Assembly: GCF_963669205.1 (NCBI RefSeq)
Contig: NZ_OY769915.1
Span: 2,020,001 to 2,084,000, forward strand
Source: an uncultured Roseibium sp.
GTDB taxonomy: Bacteria > Pseudomonadota > Alphaproteobacteria > Rhizobiales > Stappiaceae
Direction of reading: 5' to 3'
Length of the DNA stretch: 64,000 nt
How positions within the stretch are numbered: the first letter of the stretch is position 1; every line of letters begins with the position of its first letter. A program made the translations under genes and the position numbers. The notes beneath the pieces were generated by a model. The model did not search any database. It was not told the origin of the DNA and was given only the letters and a program-made list of their open reading frames with translations. Shown here in pieces: positions 16,069 to 24,793 of the stretch.

Positions 16069-17976
16069 ATGACCGCAGATGTCACGGAAGCTGCAGAGGC
16101 AGCTGTCACGGATTATATCCTTGCGCAGGAATCCAAGGATCAGCTCCGATTTCTCACATGCGGTTCGGTCGATGACGGCAAGTCGACGCTGATCGGCCGC
16201 CTGCTCTACGACACCAAGCTGATTTTCGAAGATCAGCTTGCGGCGCTGGAACGCGACTCGAAAAAACATGGCACCGTTGGTGAGGATATCGATCTCGCCC
16301 TCCTGGTCGACGGTCTGGAGGCCGAGCGCGAGCAGGGCATCACCATCGATGTCGCCTACCGGTTCTTCGCGACCGACAAGCGCAAGTTCATCGTGGCCGA
16401 CACGCCGGGTCATGAACAGTACACGCGCAACATGGCCACGGGTGCCTCGACGGCCGATCTCGCCGTGCTTCTGGTGGATGCCCGCAACGGGCTGCTGGTG
16501 CAGACGCGCCGCCATGCCTTCATCGCGTCGCTGCTCGGCATCCGCCACGTGGTGCTCGCCGTCAACAAGATCGATCTTGTCGAATATTCGCAGCAACGTT
16601 TCGACGAAATCCGCAAGGAGTTCGAGGTCTTTGCAAACGGGTTCGACTTCGAGACCCTGGAAGCGATCCCGATGTCCGCCCGCTATGGCGACAACGTGAC
16701 GGCCAAGACCGAGAAGTTGGCCTGGTACACGGGACCGACCCTTCTGGAGCACCTGGAAAGTGTTGAGGTCGGGGAGCATGCCCTCGAAGCGCCGTTCCGT
16801 TTTCCGGTGCAGTGGGTCAACCGGCCCAATCTGGATTTCCGCGGCTATTCGGGAACGATTGCCAGCGGACGCGTTTCGATCGGGGAAGAGCTCGTTGTCG
16901 CCGGACCGGCGAAGACGTCCCGGGTCAAGACCATCATCGGCGCCGCAGGAGAGGTCACGGAGGCGCGTGCGGGCGAGGCCGTCACGCTGACGCTCGAGGA
17001 TGAAATCGACATCTCGCGCGGAGATCTTCTGTCTTCCGCGGCCCACCGCCCGGATGTGGCTGACCAGTTTGCCGCCCATGTCATCTGGATGAGCGACGAG
17101 CCGCTGTTGCCGGGGCGCCCCTATCTTTTGAAGATCGGAACACGCTCGGTCACGGCGACCGTTTCGGAAATCAAGCACAAGATCAACGTGAACACGTTCG
17201 AACATGCCGCCGGCAAGACGCTTGAGCTGAACGAGATTGCGTTCTGCAACTTCGCCTTGTCTTCGGCGGTCCCGTTTGATCCGTACGAAGCCAACCGGTC
17301 AACGGGGTCCTTCATTCTGATCGACAGGATGTCCAACGCCACCGTGGGTGCCGGGATGGTCTGGTTCGCGCTTCGCCGTGCCAGCAACATTCACTGGCAG
17401 GCGCTGGACGTTGACAAGACCGCCCGCTCGGAGAAGCTGGGCCAGAAGCCCGCCGTTCTCTGGTTCACCGGCCTGTCGGGATCGGGAAAGTCAACCATCG
17501 CCTCGATCGTGGAAAAGAAGCTTCATGTCGACGGAAAGCACACCTACACGCTTGACGGCGACAATGTGCGCCACGGGCTCAACAAGGATCTTGGCTTCAC
17601 CGACGCGGACCGCGTGGAAAACATCCGCCGCGTCGGCGAGGTCGCGAAACTGTTCACCGACGCCGGCCTGATCACGCTTGTCTCCTTCATCTCGCCGTTC
17701 ATCTCCGAGCGCCGGATGGCGCGCGACCTGGTGGGCGAGGGCGAGTTTGTCGAGGTGTTCGTCGATACGCCGATCGAGGTATGCCGCCAGCGCGATCCCA
17801 AGGGCCTTTATGAGAAGGCGGACAGAGGTGAGATCAAGAACTTCACCGGCATCGACAGCCCGTATGAAGCCCCGGAAAATGCAGAAATCCACATCCGCAA
17901 CGTCGACCGGGATCCGGAAGACGTCGCCGAGGAGATCATCGGCTATCTGCGGCAGAACGGCTATCTCGGCACCTGA
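16069..17976 (+). CDS. cysNC: Bifunctional CysN GTPase / CysC adenylylsulfate kinase
   Basis: This 635-residue fusion joins the ATP-sulfurylase GTPase subunit to APS kinase. The CysN part has G1 GSVDDGKS (32-39), G3 DTPGHEQ and G4 NKID, followed by elongation-factor-like domains 2 and 3. The CysC part starts around residue 455 with P-loop GLSGSGKS (about 467-474) and ends in the APS kinase fold ([10 protein letters not shown]). Such NodQ-type fusions are common in alphaproteobacteria and channel APS to PAPS. The ATG at 16069 follows the cysD stop directly. Confidence 0.95.
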   Translation: MTADVTEAAEAAVTDYILAQESKDQLRFLTCGSVDDGKSTLIGRLLYDTKLIFEDQLAALERDSKKHGTVGEDIDLALLVDGLEAEREQGITIDVAYRFFATDKRKFIVADTPGHEQYTRNMATGASTADLAVLLVDARNGLLVQTRRHAFIASLLGIRHVVLAVNKIDLVEYSQQRFDEIRKEFEVFANGFDFETLEAIPMSARYGDNVTAKTEKLAWYTGPTLLEHLESVEVGEHALEAPFRFPVQWVNRPNLDFRGYSGTIASGRVSIGEELVVAGPAKTSRVKTIIGAAGEVTEARAGEAVTLTLEDEIDISRGDLLSSAAHRPDVADQFAAHVIWMSDEPLLPGRPYLLKIGTRSVTATVSEIKHKINVNTFEHAAGKTLELNEIAFCNFALSSAVPFDPYEANRSTGSFILIDRMSNATVGAGMVWFALRRASNIHWQALDVDKTARSEKLGQKPAVLWFTGLSGSGKSTIASIVEKKLHVDGKHTYTLDGDNVRHGLNKDLGFTDADRVENIRRVGEVAKLFTDAGLITLVSFISPFISERRMARDLVGEGEFVEVFVDTPIEVCRQRDPKGLYEKADRGEIKNFTGIDSPYEAPENAEIHIRNVDRDPEDVAEEIIGYLRQNGYLGT

Positions 17977-18013
17977 CATCCTTGCAACGCGGAGCCGGAA
18001 CGATACCTCAAGG

Positions 18014-18043
18014 ACGCGGCCTCACCAGTGGGGCCGCGTTTTC
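18014..18043 (+). terminator. Intrinsic terminator after cysNC
   Basis: ACGCGGCC (18014-18021) and GGCCGCGT (18032-18039) form an 8-bp GC-rich stem with a 10-nt loop followed by TTTT. It closes the cysQ-cysD-cysNC unit 37 bp after the stop. Confidence 0.8.
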
Positions 18044-18169
18044 TCTGGTGGCCAGTGGTTGTCGGGCCGGCGGAAGTCGGAATCGGACTTTGGCGTTGCC
18101 CGGGGAGCCGAAGCCCTATAAGACGCGAGCGACAAACATTCCCTCGCGGCTAAAGGGTGACGTGCGCAG

Positions 18170-19183
18170 ATGAAAACCGTTTTGGTAACCGGCGCGGCTG
18201 GATTTATCGGATACTTTTTGTGCACGCGTCTCTTGAAGGATGGGTTCCGGGTCATCGGTCTCGATGCCATGACCGACTATTACGATGTCCGGCTGAAGGA
18301 GCGCAGGCAGCAGATGCTGCTTCAACACGAGCACTTCGAGCCCGTGAACGAACGGGTCGAAGCGCCGGACCTGCTCATGTCGCTGTTCCGGAGGGAAACA
18401 CCCGATTTCGTCATACATTTGGCAGCGCAGGCAGGAGTTCGTTACTCGATAGAAAACCCGCGCTCCTACCTGGAAAGCAACATATGCGGCACGTTTGAGC
18501 TGCTTGAGGCGGCTCGGGCGTATCCGCCCGAACACATGCTTCTGGCCTCGACCTCGTCTGCCTATGGCGCCAATGACGTGATGCCTTACACGGAGACCGA
18601 CAAGGCCGATCATCAGGTTTCGTTCTATGCCGCGACGAAGAAGGCGACGGAATCGATGGCACACTCCTATGCCCATCTCTACGATCTTCCGATCACCATG
18701 TTCCGTTTCTTCACTGTCTACGGTCCCTGGGCACGGCCGGACATGGCGCATCACAAATTCGCCAAGGCCATCCTGGAGGGACGGCCGATCGACGTCTACA
18801 ACTACGGCGACATGAAGCGGGACTTCACCTATGTCGAAGACCTTGTCGAAGGCATCCGCCTGCTCATGGACGCGGTACCCGTTCGCCCCGCCGAAGGCGA
18901 GGCGGTCGCCGAGGGAGACAGCCTGTCACCGGTTGCGCCCTGGCGCATCGTCAATATCGGTAACTCGACAAGCGTGCAGCTGACGGAGTTCATCGACGCG
19001 ATCGAAGAAGCGACCGGCAGAACGGCCGAACGCAATCTCATGCCGATGCAGCCCGGCGACGTCGTTGCCACGTGGGCGAATGCCGACCTGTTGCAAAGAC
19101 TGACCGGCTACACGCCGAAGACGTCGGTCCGTGACGGGATAGCGAAATTTGTCGCCTGGTACAGGGACTACTACCAGGTCTGA
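18170..19183 (+). CDS. NAD-dependent epimerase, UDP-glucuronate 4-epimerase-like
   Basis: A 337-residue extended SDR with N-terminal TGAAGFIG NAD-binding motif (7-14), the HLAAQAGVRYS segment typical of UDP-glucuronate epimerases, SSAYG and the catalytic YAATK. The FFTVYGPWARPDMA segment is also diagnostic of that branch. The product (UDP-galacturonate) would feed lipopolysaccharide or exopolysaccharide synthesis in the cytosol. The ATG at 18170 fits the Rossmann fold start. It is a single gene after the cys terminator; its stop is 10 bp before a repeat element. Other nucleotide-sugar substrates cannot be excluded. Confidence 0.87.
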   Translation: MKTVLVTGAAGFIGYFLCTRLLKDGFRVIGLDAMTDYYDVRLKERRQQMLLQHEHFEPVNERVEAPDLLMSLFRRETPDFVIHLAAQAGVRYSIENPRSYLESNICGTFELLEAARAYPPEHMLLASTSSAYGANDVMPYTETDKADHQVSFYAATKKATESMAHSYAHLYDLPITMFRFFTVYGPWARPDMAHHKFAKAILEGRPIDVYNYGDMKRDFTYVEDLVEGIRLLMDAVPVRPAEGEAVAEGDSLSPVAPWRIVNIGNSTSVQLTEFIDAIEEATGRTAERNLMPMQPGDVVATWANADLLQRLTGYTPKTSVRDGIAKFVAWYRDYYQV

Positions 19184-19192
19184 TCCTCAACC

Positions 19193-19459
19193 TAATACCA
19201 ACCTCAACAAATAAGACCCTGTCTGACCGTGTCTGGAGACTGTTCAGCAAGAAGCAGGTCGCAGGGCGATATGGGTTATCGTCCTATTCCTTCGCCGCCG
19301 CGGAACAGTCTCCAGACACGGCCTTCGGTGGCCTGTTCCGGCCTGCCGGACGGCGTTGCACTGCTTGAACGGCCAACCAGGCCGTCCTGCGCAACGCGCC
19401 TGGCCGGCAAACAGGAACAATGCCATCAGAGGGGGTCTTATTTGTTGAGGTTGGTATTA
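19193..19459. mobile_element. Hairpin/terminal-inverted-repeat element, full-length copy A
   Basis: This 267-bp element starts TAATACCAACC and ends with its inverted repeat GGTTGGTATTA. The terminal arms match over about 27 bp and continue as a stem with few mismatches. Inside are two hairpin domains: GTGTCTGGAGACTGTTC (19229-19245) pairs perfectly with 19303-19319, enclosing GTCGCAGGGCGAT; a second domain includes TGGC, TGTTCC and TGCCGG helices and a GGCC-AACCA-GGCC hairpin near 19371-19384. TA occurs at each outer end. It has no coding capacity, and copies are at 34201-34289 and 51806-52069. Non-autonomous transposable element is the most likely nature; no cognate transposase is visible here. 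Confidence 0.75.
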
Positions 19460-19927
19460 CTCCGGCGGAGGCTGGCACACATCGACCCACTGCGCATTGG
19501 TGATGTCCGCGAGGCGTTCCGGACTGATCCTGACGGCGGCGTTTGTTGCTCCGGCAGCCGGGATGACGATGTCGAACGCTTTCAGGGACACATCGCAATA
19601 GACCTTTAGAGGTTGCGCAAGTCCGAAGGGGCAGACGCCCCCAACGGGGTGCCCGGTCAGCTTTTCCACGTCTTCAAGCCCGAGCATCTTTATCTTTCCG
19701 CCGAAGGCCGCCTTGGCCTTCTTGTTATCCATGCGGGCATCTCCGCGTGCCACGACAAGAAAGATCTGGTCTTTCAACTGAAACGACAGCGTTTTTGCAA
19801 TCTGGCCGGGAGCCACGCCATGAGCCGCTGCTGCCAGGTCCACGGTTGCGCTGCTTTGATCCGTTTCGATGATCGACAGCTCCGGCGCTGCAATCGCAAG
19901 GTGTTGACGTACGGTGGCTAGGCTCAT
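19457..19927 (-). CDS. YbaK/EbsC-type aminoacyl-tRNA deacylase
   Basis: A 156-residue protein of the YbaK/ProX editing-domain family, which hydrolyses mischarged tRNAs such as Cys-tRNA(Pro). Typical segments are AAAHGVAPGQIAKTL, a conserved Lys in this region, and GHPVGGVCPFGL. The ATG at 19927 gives full length. The stop codon TAA is formed by the terminal bases of the adjacent repeat element (19457-19459), so the C-terminus (VDVCQPPPE) may have been set by that insertion. A divergent AT-rich region of 243 bp, with a GTGAATT/AATTCAC hairpin at 20026-20046, lies upstream. Confidence 0.85.
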   Translation of the reverse strand: MSLATVRQHLAIAAPELSIIETDQSSATVDLAAAAHGVAPGQIAKTLSFQLKDQIFLVVARGDARMDNKKAKAAFGGKIKMLGLEDVEKLTGHPVGGVCPFGLAQPLKVYCDVSLKAFDIVIPAAGATNAAVRISPERLADITNAQWVDVCQPPPE

Positions 19928-20170
19928 TGGTTTCGGGCGTCCCTAGTTAGTAACGAGATCGTAAAAATTGACATTATTAAGGCCTGAGAACAATCAACAG
20001 GCACGAAAACTACTTGTGAATTAAATTAAAATTCACCTGTTCGAAATTAACAAAGCGTTCATACTGAATTTAAACGAGAGTTAAACACTTGCTCCATAAT
20101 GCTTATTGATAATGTGACGGAGAAATACGTGAAAGCGTCTTGAGGGCGCAATAGGTCGAGGAACGCCAAC

Positions 20171-20359
20171 ATGGCCAGAGCGATGACAGCCGCCGGAGAA
20201 GTTCACAACCCCAAATTGGGCGGGCGTGAAAAGGCTGCCGTTTTGAAGGATCACGACGGGGTTGCAACCCTTCCGTTCCTGCTCGCAAAGAACCTCCTTT
20301 TCTGGGGGTCGATCTCCCTGAGCCTTTATGGCATCTACACGGTCGCGACACTCTTGTAA
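20171..20359 (+). CDS. Small single-pass membrane protein, unknown
   Basis: A 62-residue frame with a ribosome-binding site (GAGGAA, about 8 nt upstream) and one hydrophobic segment at residues 36-61 ending at the C-terminus, preceded by a charged N-terminal half (about 30 residues, HNPKLGGREKAAVLKDHDG). It sits alone between two minus-strand genes, and no longer gene covers it. It belongs to no family I recognise. The separate ribosome-binding site and hydropathy make it credible as a real small membrane protein. Confidence 0.55.
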   Translation: MARAMTAAGEVHNPKLGGREKAAVLKDHDGVATLPFLLAKNLLFWGSISLSLYGIYTVATLL

Positions 20360-20460
20360 GCCGCAGATCGTTTCCCGAAACTTCAGATATGGCGTTCCGA
20401 TATCCAGGCGCGCAAACATCAGCCTTGCCGGGACGGCGGAATACGCGCCTGCACTTCAAG

Positions 20461-21621
20461 CTAAAAACCGTCGGCATCCAGACGATTATCACCAAAATGG
20501 TGTTGTGGTGCAAAGGTTTGCGGCAATTCGTGCGGCGTGCGCTCCTGCAAGATCTCCGAGATAAGGCACTCTGCCACCAGGTGCGCGATCCCAAAGGAAA
20601 TCTTGTATCCGCCCGTGGCTGCGAAGATCGAGCGATGGCCGGGCAGACGGCCCACAAGGGGATCCCGCTTGTGGCAGCGCGGTCTGATACCGGCCCATTC
20701 GGACAACACCTCCCGGCCATTGAGCGCAGGACAGAAACGGGTCGCGCGTTCGACGAGTTCGGCGCTGCGCGCCGGTGATGGCGCCGCATTGGCATAGTCC
20801 CGGTCGGACGTGCTGCCGACGGCAATGGTGCCGTTTCCGTGCGGCACCACGTAGAGCCCGTCGCAGTAGATGGCCGGCTTGTCCTCCAGGCCTTTGCCGT
20901 CCATCAGCAGGGCCTGCCCCTTTTCCCCACGGCCGATTCGTTCGCCCGTAAGCTGTTCGATGAGGTCAAACGTTGAAAATCCACCCGCAAGAACGACTGT
21001 TTTCGCCTTTGCCGTTTCACCACTGGCGAGCTGAATCGTGCCGGATGCCTCGTTGTAGCCGGTGACATGTGCGTTTTCAGCAAGGCGCCCGTGACGGCGA
21101 ACAAATGCCGCAAGCGTGGCAAGATAGTCGCGGGGTGAGGTGCGTGCCGCGAGTGTCTCGTAAACGATGCCGAAAGGGGCTGCTGATGCGTCCAGCCAGT
21201 CCGAACGGCTGCCGGCCGGTTCGACGTCATAGGTGAACCCGGTTGCCTCCGGATGCCAGCGCAGCTTGCTTTCCACGGCGCGCTCCAGGTGATGATCCAG
21301 CTTGTCTTTCGTTGTCAGCGGCAGGATGCGGCTGCAGCGCGCATAGCCGCAGCTCAGGCCGGTCTCTTCTTCGAGCTGCCGGATGTGGTCTTCAAGCGAC
21401 AGCAGGGCCTGGAACTGGAACTCCTTCTTGGGATTCCAGCGAGCCGGCATATGCGGCATCAGCGCGCCGAGCAGCCCGCCACTGGACCCGGCACCGACAT
21501 GCGCAGCTTCCAGAACGAGCGTGCGCAGGCCCCTTCTGATCGCCCGGTGAGCGATCGAGAGCCCGAAGATTCCGGCACCGGCAACCGCAATGTCGAAAGG
21601 CGCGTCGGACGGGGATGGCAT
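20461..21621 (-). CDS. FAD-dependent oxidoreductase, MnmC C-terminal (DAO) type
   Basis: This 386-residue D-amino-acid-oxidase-fold protein begins with a GAGIFGLS dinucleotide-binding motif (15-22) and has the SSGGLLGALMPHMPARWN segment and C-terminal GGYKISFGIAH. It stands 80 bp from, and divergent to, an MnmD methyltransferase, and the segment around the flavin (GALMPHMP) resembles the oxidase half of MnmC. I infer a stand-alone MnmC oxidase that converts the cmnm5 side chain of wobble uridine to nm5, with MnmD methylating it. A generic D-amino-acid or glycine oxidase is the alternative. Confidence 0.75.
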   Translation of the reverse strand: MPSPSDAPFDIAVAGAGIFGLSIAHRAIRRGLRTLVLEAAHVGAGSSGGLLGALMPHMPARWNPKKEFQFQALLSLEDHIRQLEEETGLSCGYARCSRILPLTTKDKLDHHLERAVESKLRWHPEATGFTYDVEPAGSRSDWLDASAAPFGIVYETLAARTSPRDYLATLAAFVRRHGRLAENAHVTGYNEASGTIQLASGETAKAKTVVLAGGFSTFDLIEQLTGERIGRGEKGQALLMDGKGLEDKPAIYCDGLYVVPHGNGTIAVGSTSDRDYANAAPSPARSAELVERATRFCPALNGREVLSEWAGIRPRCHKRDPLVGRLPGHRSIFAATGGYKISFGIAHLVAECLISEILQERTPHELPQTFAPQHHFGDNRLDADGF

Positions 21622-21701
21622 GAGCAGGCAAGGTCCCGGGATTGAAAGCGATGGACGGCTCTCTTATGAGAACAGATCGGATTTGGCAAAGAGTTTAGCG
21701 C

Positions 21702-22544
21702 ATGCCTCAAGTAACAGGTGCGGGAAACGGCACGACGGACATGAAGCCGAACGGGGCACCCGAGCTGGAATGGCTGGACGGCGATGTGCCGAGTGCGAGG
21801 CGTTTCGGCGACACCTATTTCTCCAAGGCTGGAGGTCTTGAGGAAACCCGGCATGTGTTCATCGGCGGCAATCGGCTGCCGGAGCGCTTGCGGGGCAGAG
21901 AGCGTTTCACCATTGCCGAACTCGGCTTCGGAACAGGACTGAACCTCCTGACGACGCTTGAAATGGTGGCCGCATTGGAAAGAGCGCCAAAGCTCGTGTT
22001 CCTGTCGTTCGAGCTTTACCCGCTGTCCGCTGATCAACTGGAACGCGCGCTCGCCGCCTTCCCGGCGCTTTCCGCCCTGAGGGACGAGCTGCTTCGCGCG
22101 TGGGCACCGGCACCGGGCTGGAACCGGATGACGATTGCCGGTGCGGAGCTTCTGCTCGGCGTCGGCGATGCGCGGGACTTGATTTCGGGTCTTGTCGTGG
22201 AAGGCCGGCCCGAGATCGACGGTGGCACGGTCATTCCGCAAGTGGATGCCTGGTATCTCGACGGGTTCAGCCCCGCGAAGAACCCGGAGCTGTGGGACCC
22301 GGACCTCCTGGCGAAAGCCGCGGACCTGACTGCGCCGGGCGGAACCCTCGCGACCTATACCGCCGCAGGCTGGGTTCGCCGCAATCTTCAGGCGGCTGGG
22401 TTCCTGATCGAAAAGAAACCGGGATTTGCCGGCAAACGCGAGATGATCGTCGGGCGGAAAGACGGAGCCCGTTCACGGCTGCTCTGTCGCTGTTCCCGTG
22501 AGCCAGTCACGAAAGGCACGCATGGCGCTGGGTTCGGCGCGTGA
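21702..22544 (+). CDS. mnmD: tRNA (mnm5s2U34) methyltransferase MnmD
   Basis: This 280-residue SAM-dependent enzyme corresponds to the N-terminal half of E. coli MnmC and finishes mnm5(s2)U34 in tRNA. Motifs are ELGFGTGLN (SAM-binding, about residue 70), DAWYLDGFSPAKNPELW (family signature, containing the catalytic-site Asp) and GKREM near the C-terminus. Starts at 21702 or at the Met 13 codons later are both possible. Its 3' end overlaps the convergent LysR gene by 72 bp, and the tail after GKREM looks unconserved, so the overlap may result from a lost earlier stop. Confidence 0.87.
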   Translation: MPQVTGAGNGTTDMKPNGAPELEWLDGDVPSARRFGDTYFSKAGGLEETRHVFIGGNRLPERLRGRERFTIAELGFGTGLNLLTTLEMVAALERAPKLVFLSFELYPLSADQLERALAAFPALSALRDELLRAWAPAPGWNRMTIAGAELLLGVGDARDLISGLVVEGRPEIDGGTVIPQVDAWYLDGFSPAKNPELWDPDLLAKAADLTAPGGTLATYTAAGWVRRNLQAAGFLIEKKPGFAGKREMIVGRKDGARSRLLCRCSREPVTKGTHGAGFGA

Positions 22545-23348
22545 CTTCAGCCAGGTCAGCCAGTAGCTGCCTGTCACGATACCGGCTTCGAAGGGTTTGA
22601 CGATCCGCCCGGTCTCAAGATCGCGCTCGAACAGGCGAACGGGGACGAGGCCGACCCCGGCACCTTGTGCGGCCGCCTCGACGATGGAGAGCGACGAATC
22701 GAACATCCAGCCGCGGCTTCTGGGCGGCGGCAGGGCAACTGCCTGGAACCAGAGCGCCCATTCGTTCTGCCTGTAGGATCTCAGCAGGTTTTCGTGAAAG
22801 AGGTCGGCCGGTTCGCTCAAGCGGTCGGCAGTCGCGGGTGAGCAGACCGGACAGAGTTTGGCCTCGAACAGGTTGACGGCTTCCGTTCCATGCCAGGCGC
22901 CATCGCCGAAACGAAGGAAACAGTCCAGTCCGTCCTCGAGGAGGTCCGCGCGGTTGTTGTTCGTCTTCAGCCGGATGTCGATCTCCGGATGAAGGTTCGA
23001 AAAGGCTTGCAACCGGGGCAGGAGCCAACCCGTGGCAAAGCTGTTGACGACCCCGACGGTCAGGACATCCCGGAAGTTTCCATCCTCGAACCGGCTCAGC
23101 GCATCGCTCATGCGCCGGAAGGCATCGGAGAGGACCGGCAGCAGTGCCTGGCCCTCATCGGTCAGCGTGACGCCGCGCGATCCCCGCTTGAAGAGCGACA
23201 CCTGCAGCGTTTCCTCAAGCAGTTTCACCTGGTGGCTCACCGCGGTCTGCGACACCCGAAGCTCCAGCCCCGCACGGGTGAAACTCTGCAGCCGTGCCGA
23301 GGCCTCGAACGCCCGGAGCGCGTTGAGTGGTATTCTCGAAAGATCCAT
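22473..23348 (-). CDS. LysR family regulator, AmpR-like
   Basis: A 291-residue LysR protein whose N-terminus (IPLNALRAFEASARLQSFTR) is close to AmpR/GcvA-type regulators, with helix-turn-helix VSQTAVSHQVKLLEE, followed by a substrate-binding-like domain (NSFATGWLLPRL). The ATG at 23348 starts the standard AmpR N-terminus; an in-frame extension upstream runs through the repeat region and is rejected. It diverges from the class A beta-lactamase gene at 23857, the classical ampR-bla layout, so it is the likely activator in response to muropeptides. The intergenic gap is unusually long (508 bp) because a palindromic repeat lies in it. Confidence 0.85.
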   Translation of the reverse strand: MDLSRIPLNALRAFEASARLQSFTRAGLELRVSQTAVSHQVKLLEETLQVSLFKRGSRGVTLTDEGQALLPVLSDAFRRMSDALSRFEDGNFRDVLTVGVVNSFATGWLLPRLQAFSNLHPEIDIRLKTNNNRADLLEDGLDCFLRFGDGAWHGTEAVNLFEAKLCPVCSPATADRLSEPADLFHENLLRSYRQNEWALWFQAVALPPPRSRGWMFDSSLSIVEAAAQGAGVGLVPVRLFERDLETGRIVKPFEAGIVTGSYWLTWLKSRAEPSAMRAFRDWLTGTATEQP

Positions 23349-23464
23349 TTGTTCCGTTCGCTGCTTTTCAGTTTGCCCGGCGTGCTCGGGAGCAAGGTGC
23401 TGTTTCTCTTTCAACTCCCGCGCCAAGACCGGGACTGGATCAGGGCGCATGTTACGTATTTCTC

Positions 23465-23571
23465 CCTCATCCTGAGGTGCGCAGCAAAGCGAAGCCTCGA
23501 AGGATGGGCCGCGCACTCGGAGCATGCTGCACATCCTTCGAGACAGCGCTCCGCGCTTCCTCAGGATGAGG
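23465..23571. repeat. CCTCATCCTGAGG palindromic repeat unit (copy 1)
   Basis: The element begins CCTCATCCTGAGG (23465-23477) and ends CCTCAGGATGAGG (23559-23571), with inner CTCGAAGGATG and CATCCTTCGAG also inverted, forming a long imperfect cruciform. It is a REP/BIME-like intergenic repeat widespread in alphaproteobacteria; a second copy is at 28913-29018. It occupies the middle of the 508-bp gap between the AmpR-like and beta-lactamase genes. The rest of that gap has no gene. Confidence 0.85.
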
Positions 23572-23856
23572 ATGGATTTTTTGTGGCACACGCCCGGTTC
23601 CAACCGGACTCTCGCCTCACCGTTTCGGCTTTTCGCTCTGCATTCGGAATGACAGACCTTGAAAAAGCAGATCACGCTTTATGCCACCTTTTACCGAAAC
23701 AGGAAGGCAAGCGATCTTGGCCAAGTTTTTCTCATGTCTGACGTTATCAATCATCATTTGTCTTATGAGAAGGGCAAGCGCAATCTCTGTCGCGCCTGAA
23801 GCGGTCCGCCAGGGGGGCAGGACGCAGCGGGTGAAATTTCCTATGGTCTGGAGACG

Positions 23857-24741
23857 ATGATGATATTGAGCAATCGCAGGTTTGCCCTCCTGGGTGTTTT
23901 GTTGCCACTCCTGTCGGGTGTCCCCGCCGAAGCAGCCGGTTTTGACCCGGCCCCCGTCGCAGCAGCTGTCGAGGACGCTCAAGCGCGTTTGTCCGCAAGG
24001 GTCGGTGTGGCAATCATCGACACGCAAACCGGCAGAACCTGGTCGAACAGGGGCGACGAGCGCTTTCCGCTCAACAGCACCTTCAAGGCGTTCCTGTGCG
24101 CTGCGCTTCTGGATGCGGCAGAAAAGGGAACCGCGGATCCGAAGCGCAAGGTGGTGGTGCAGGAGAGCGACATCGTTTCCTATTCGCCCGTGATGGAAAA
24201 GCATGTCGGCGGAAAGGGTTTCTCGGTCGCGGAGCTGTGCGAGGTCACCGTCACGATCAGCGATAATGCGGCCGCGAACCTCGTCATGGCCGAACTCGGC
24301 GGTCCGGAGGGCGTGACGGCCTATCTCCGGCGGATCGGCGATGACAAGACCCGCATCGACCGCTGGGAACCGGAATCGAACACCGGCATTCCGGGCGACG
24401 AAAGGGACACGACCACACCGCGCGCGGCCGCCGAAACACTCCGGAAACTGGTTCTGGGCGATGCCCTGGCCCCGCAGGCGAGGGCGATGCTCACATCCTG
24501 GCTGGAAGGCAACAAGGTTGGCAACGCGACCCTGCGCGCAGGCATTCCGAAGGGTTGGCGGATTGCCGACAAGACCGGGGCAGGGGCCAACGGGTCGCGC
24601 AACAACATTGCCGTCATCTGGCCGGAGGGCCGTGATCCCGTGGTCGTCGCGATCTACATCACCCAGACAACAGCCGCATTCCAGACGCGCAACAAGGCAA
24701 TTGCCGATATTGGTACCGCGCTGGCTGAGAGCGTCGACTGA
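23857..24741 (+). CDS. Class A beta-lactamase
   Basis: This 294-residue periplasmic serine hydrolase inactivates beta-lactams. All class A motifs are present: STFK with Ser74 and Lys77, SDN at 135-137, Glu171 with Asn175 (EPESN, the omega loop) and KTG at 239-241. A signal peptide covers residues 1 to about 27. Tandem ATG codons at 23857 and 23860 follow CTGGAG. The two cysteines (81 and 128) are not at the positions of the class A carbapenemase disulfide, so carbapenemase activity is not indicated. It is probably inducible through the divergent AmpR-like regulator, and a chromosomal housekeeping-type bla is likely. Confidence 0.94.
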   Translation: MMILSNRRFALLGVLLPLLSGVPAEAAGFDPAPVAAAVEDAQARLSARVGVAIIDTQTGRTWSNRGDERFPLNSTFKAFLCAALLDAAEKGTADPKRKVVVQESDIVSYSPVMEKHVGGKGFSVAELCEVTVTISDNAAANLVMAELGGPEGVTAYLRRIGDDKTRIDRWEPESNTGIPGDERDTTTPRAAAETLRKLVLGDALAPQARAMLTSWLEGNKVGNATLRAGIPKGWRIADKTGAGANGSRNNIAVIWPEGRDPVVVAIYITQTTAAFQTRNKAIADIGTALAESVD

Positions 24742-24743
24742 AG

Positions 24744-24793
24744 ATAGTGGCAAACCATGCGCCGGGGCATGTCCTCCGGCGCGTGGCCGCTAT
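24744..24793. terminator. Bidirectional hairpin terminator between convergent genes
   Basis: Outer arms ATAGTGGC (24744-24751) and GCCGCTAT (24786-24793) and inner arms GCGCCGG (24759-24765) and CCGGCGC (24776-24782) give a two-tier hairpin followed by TTCATTT on the plus strand. It overlaps the last bases of the 2-hydroxyacid dehydrogenase gene. Confidence 0.6.

Noticed and set aside
15871..17205. Open frame (444 codons) on the minus strand across cysD and cysNC
   Set aside because: Antisense to two genes with full catalytic motifs; no homology recognised.
19193..19459. Element copy A as a Rho-independent terminator only
   Set aside because: It is 267 bp long with nested domains, is repeated at two other unrelated places, and has no U tract at the end.
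23349..23675. N-terminal extension of the AmpR-like gene
   Set aside because: It would translate the palindromic repeat; the AmpR-like N-terminus begins at 23348.
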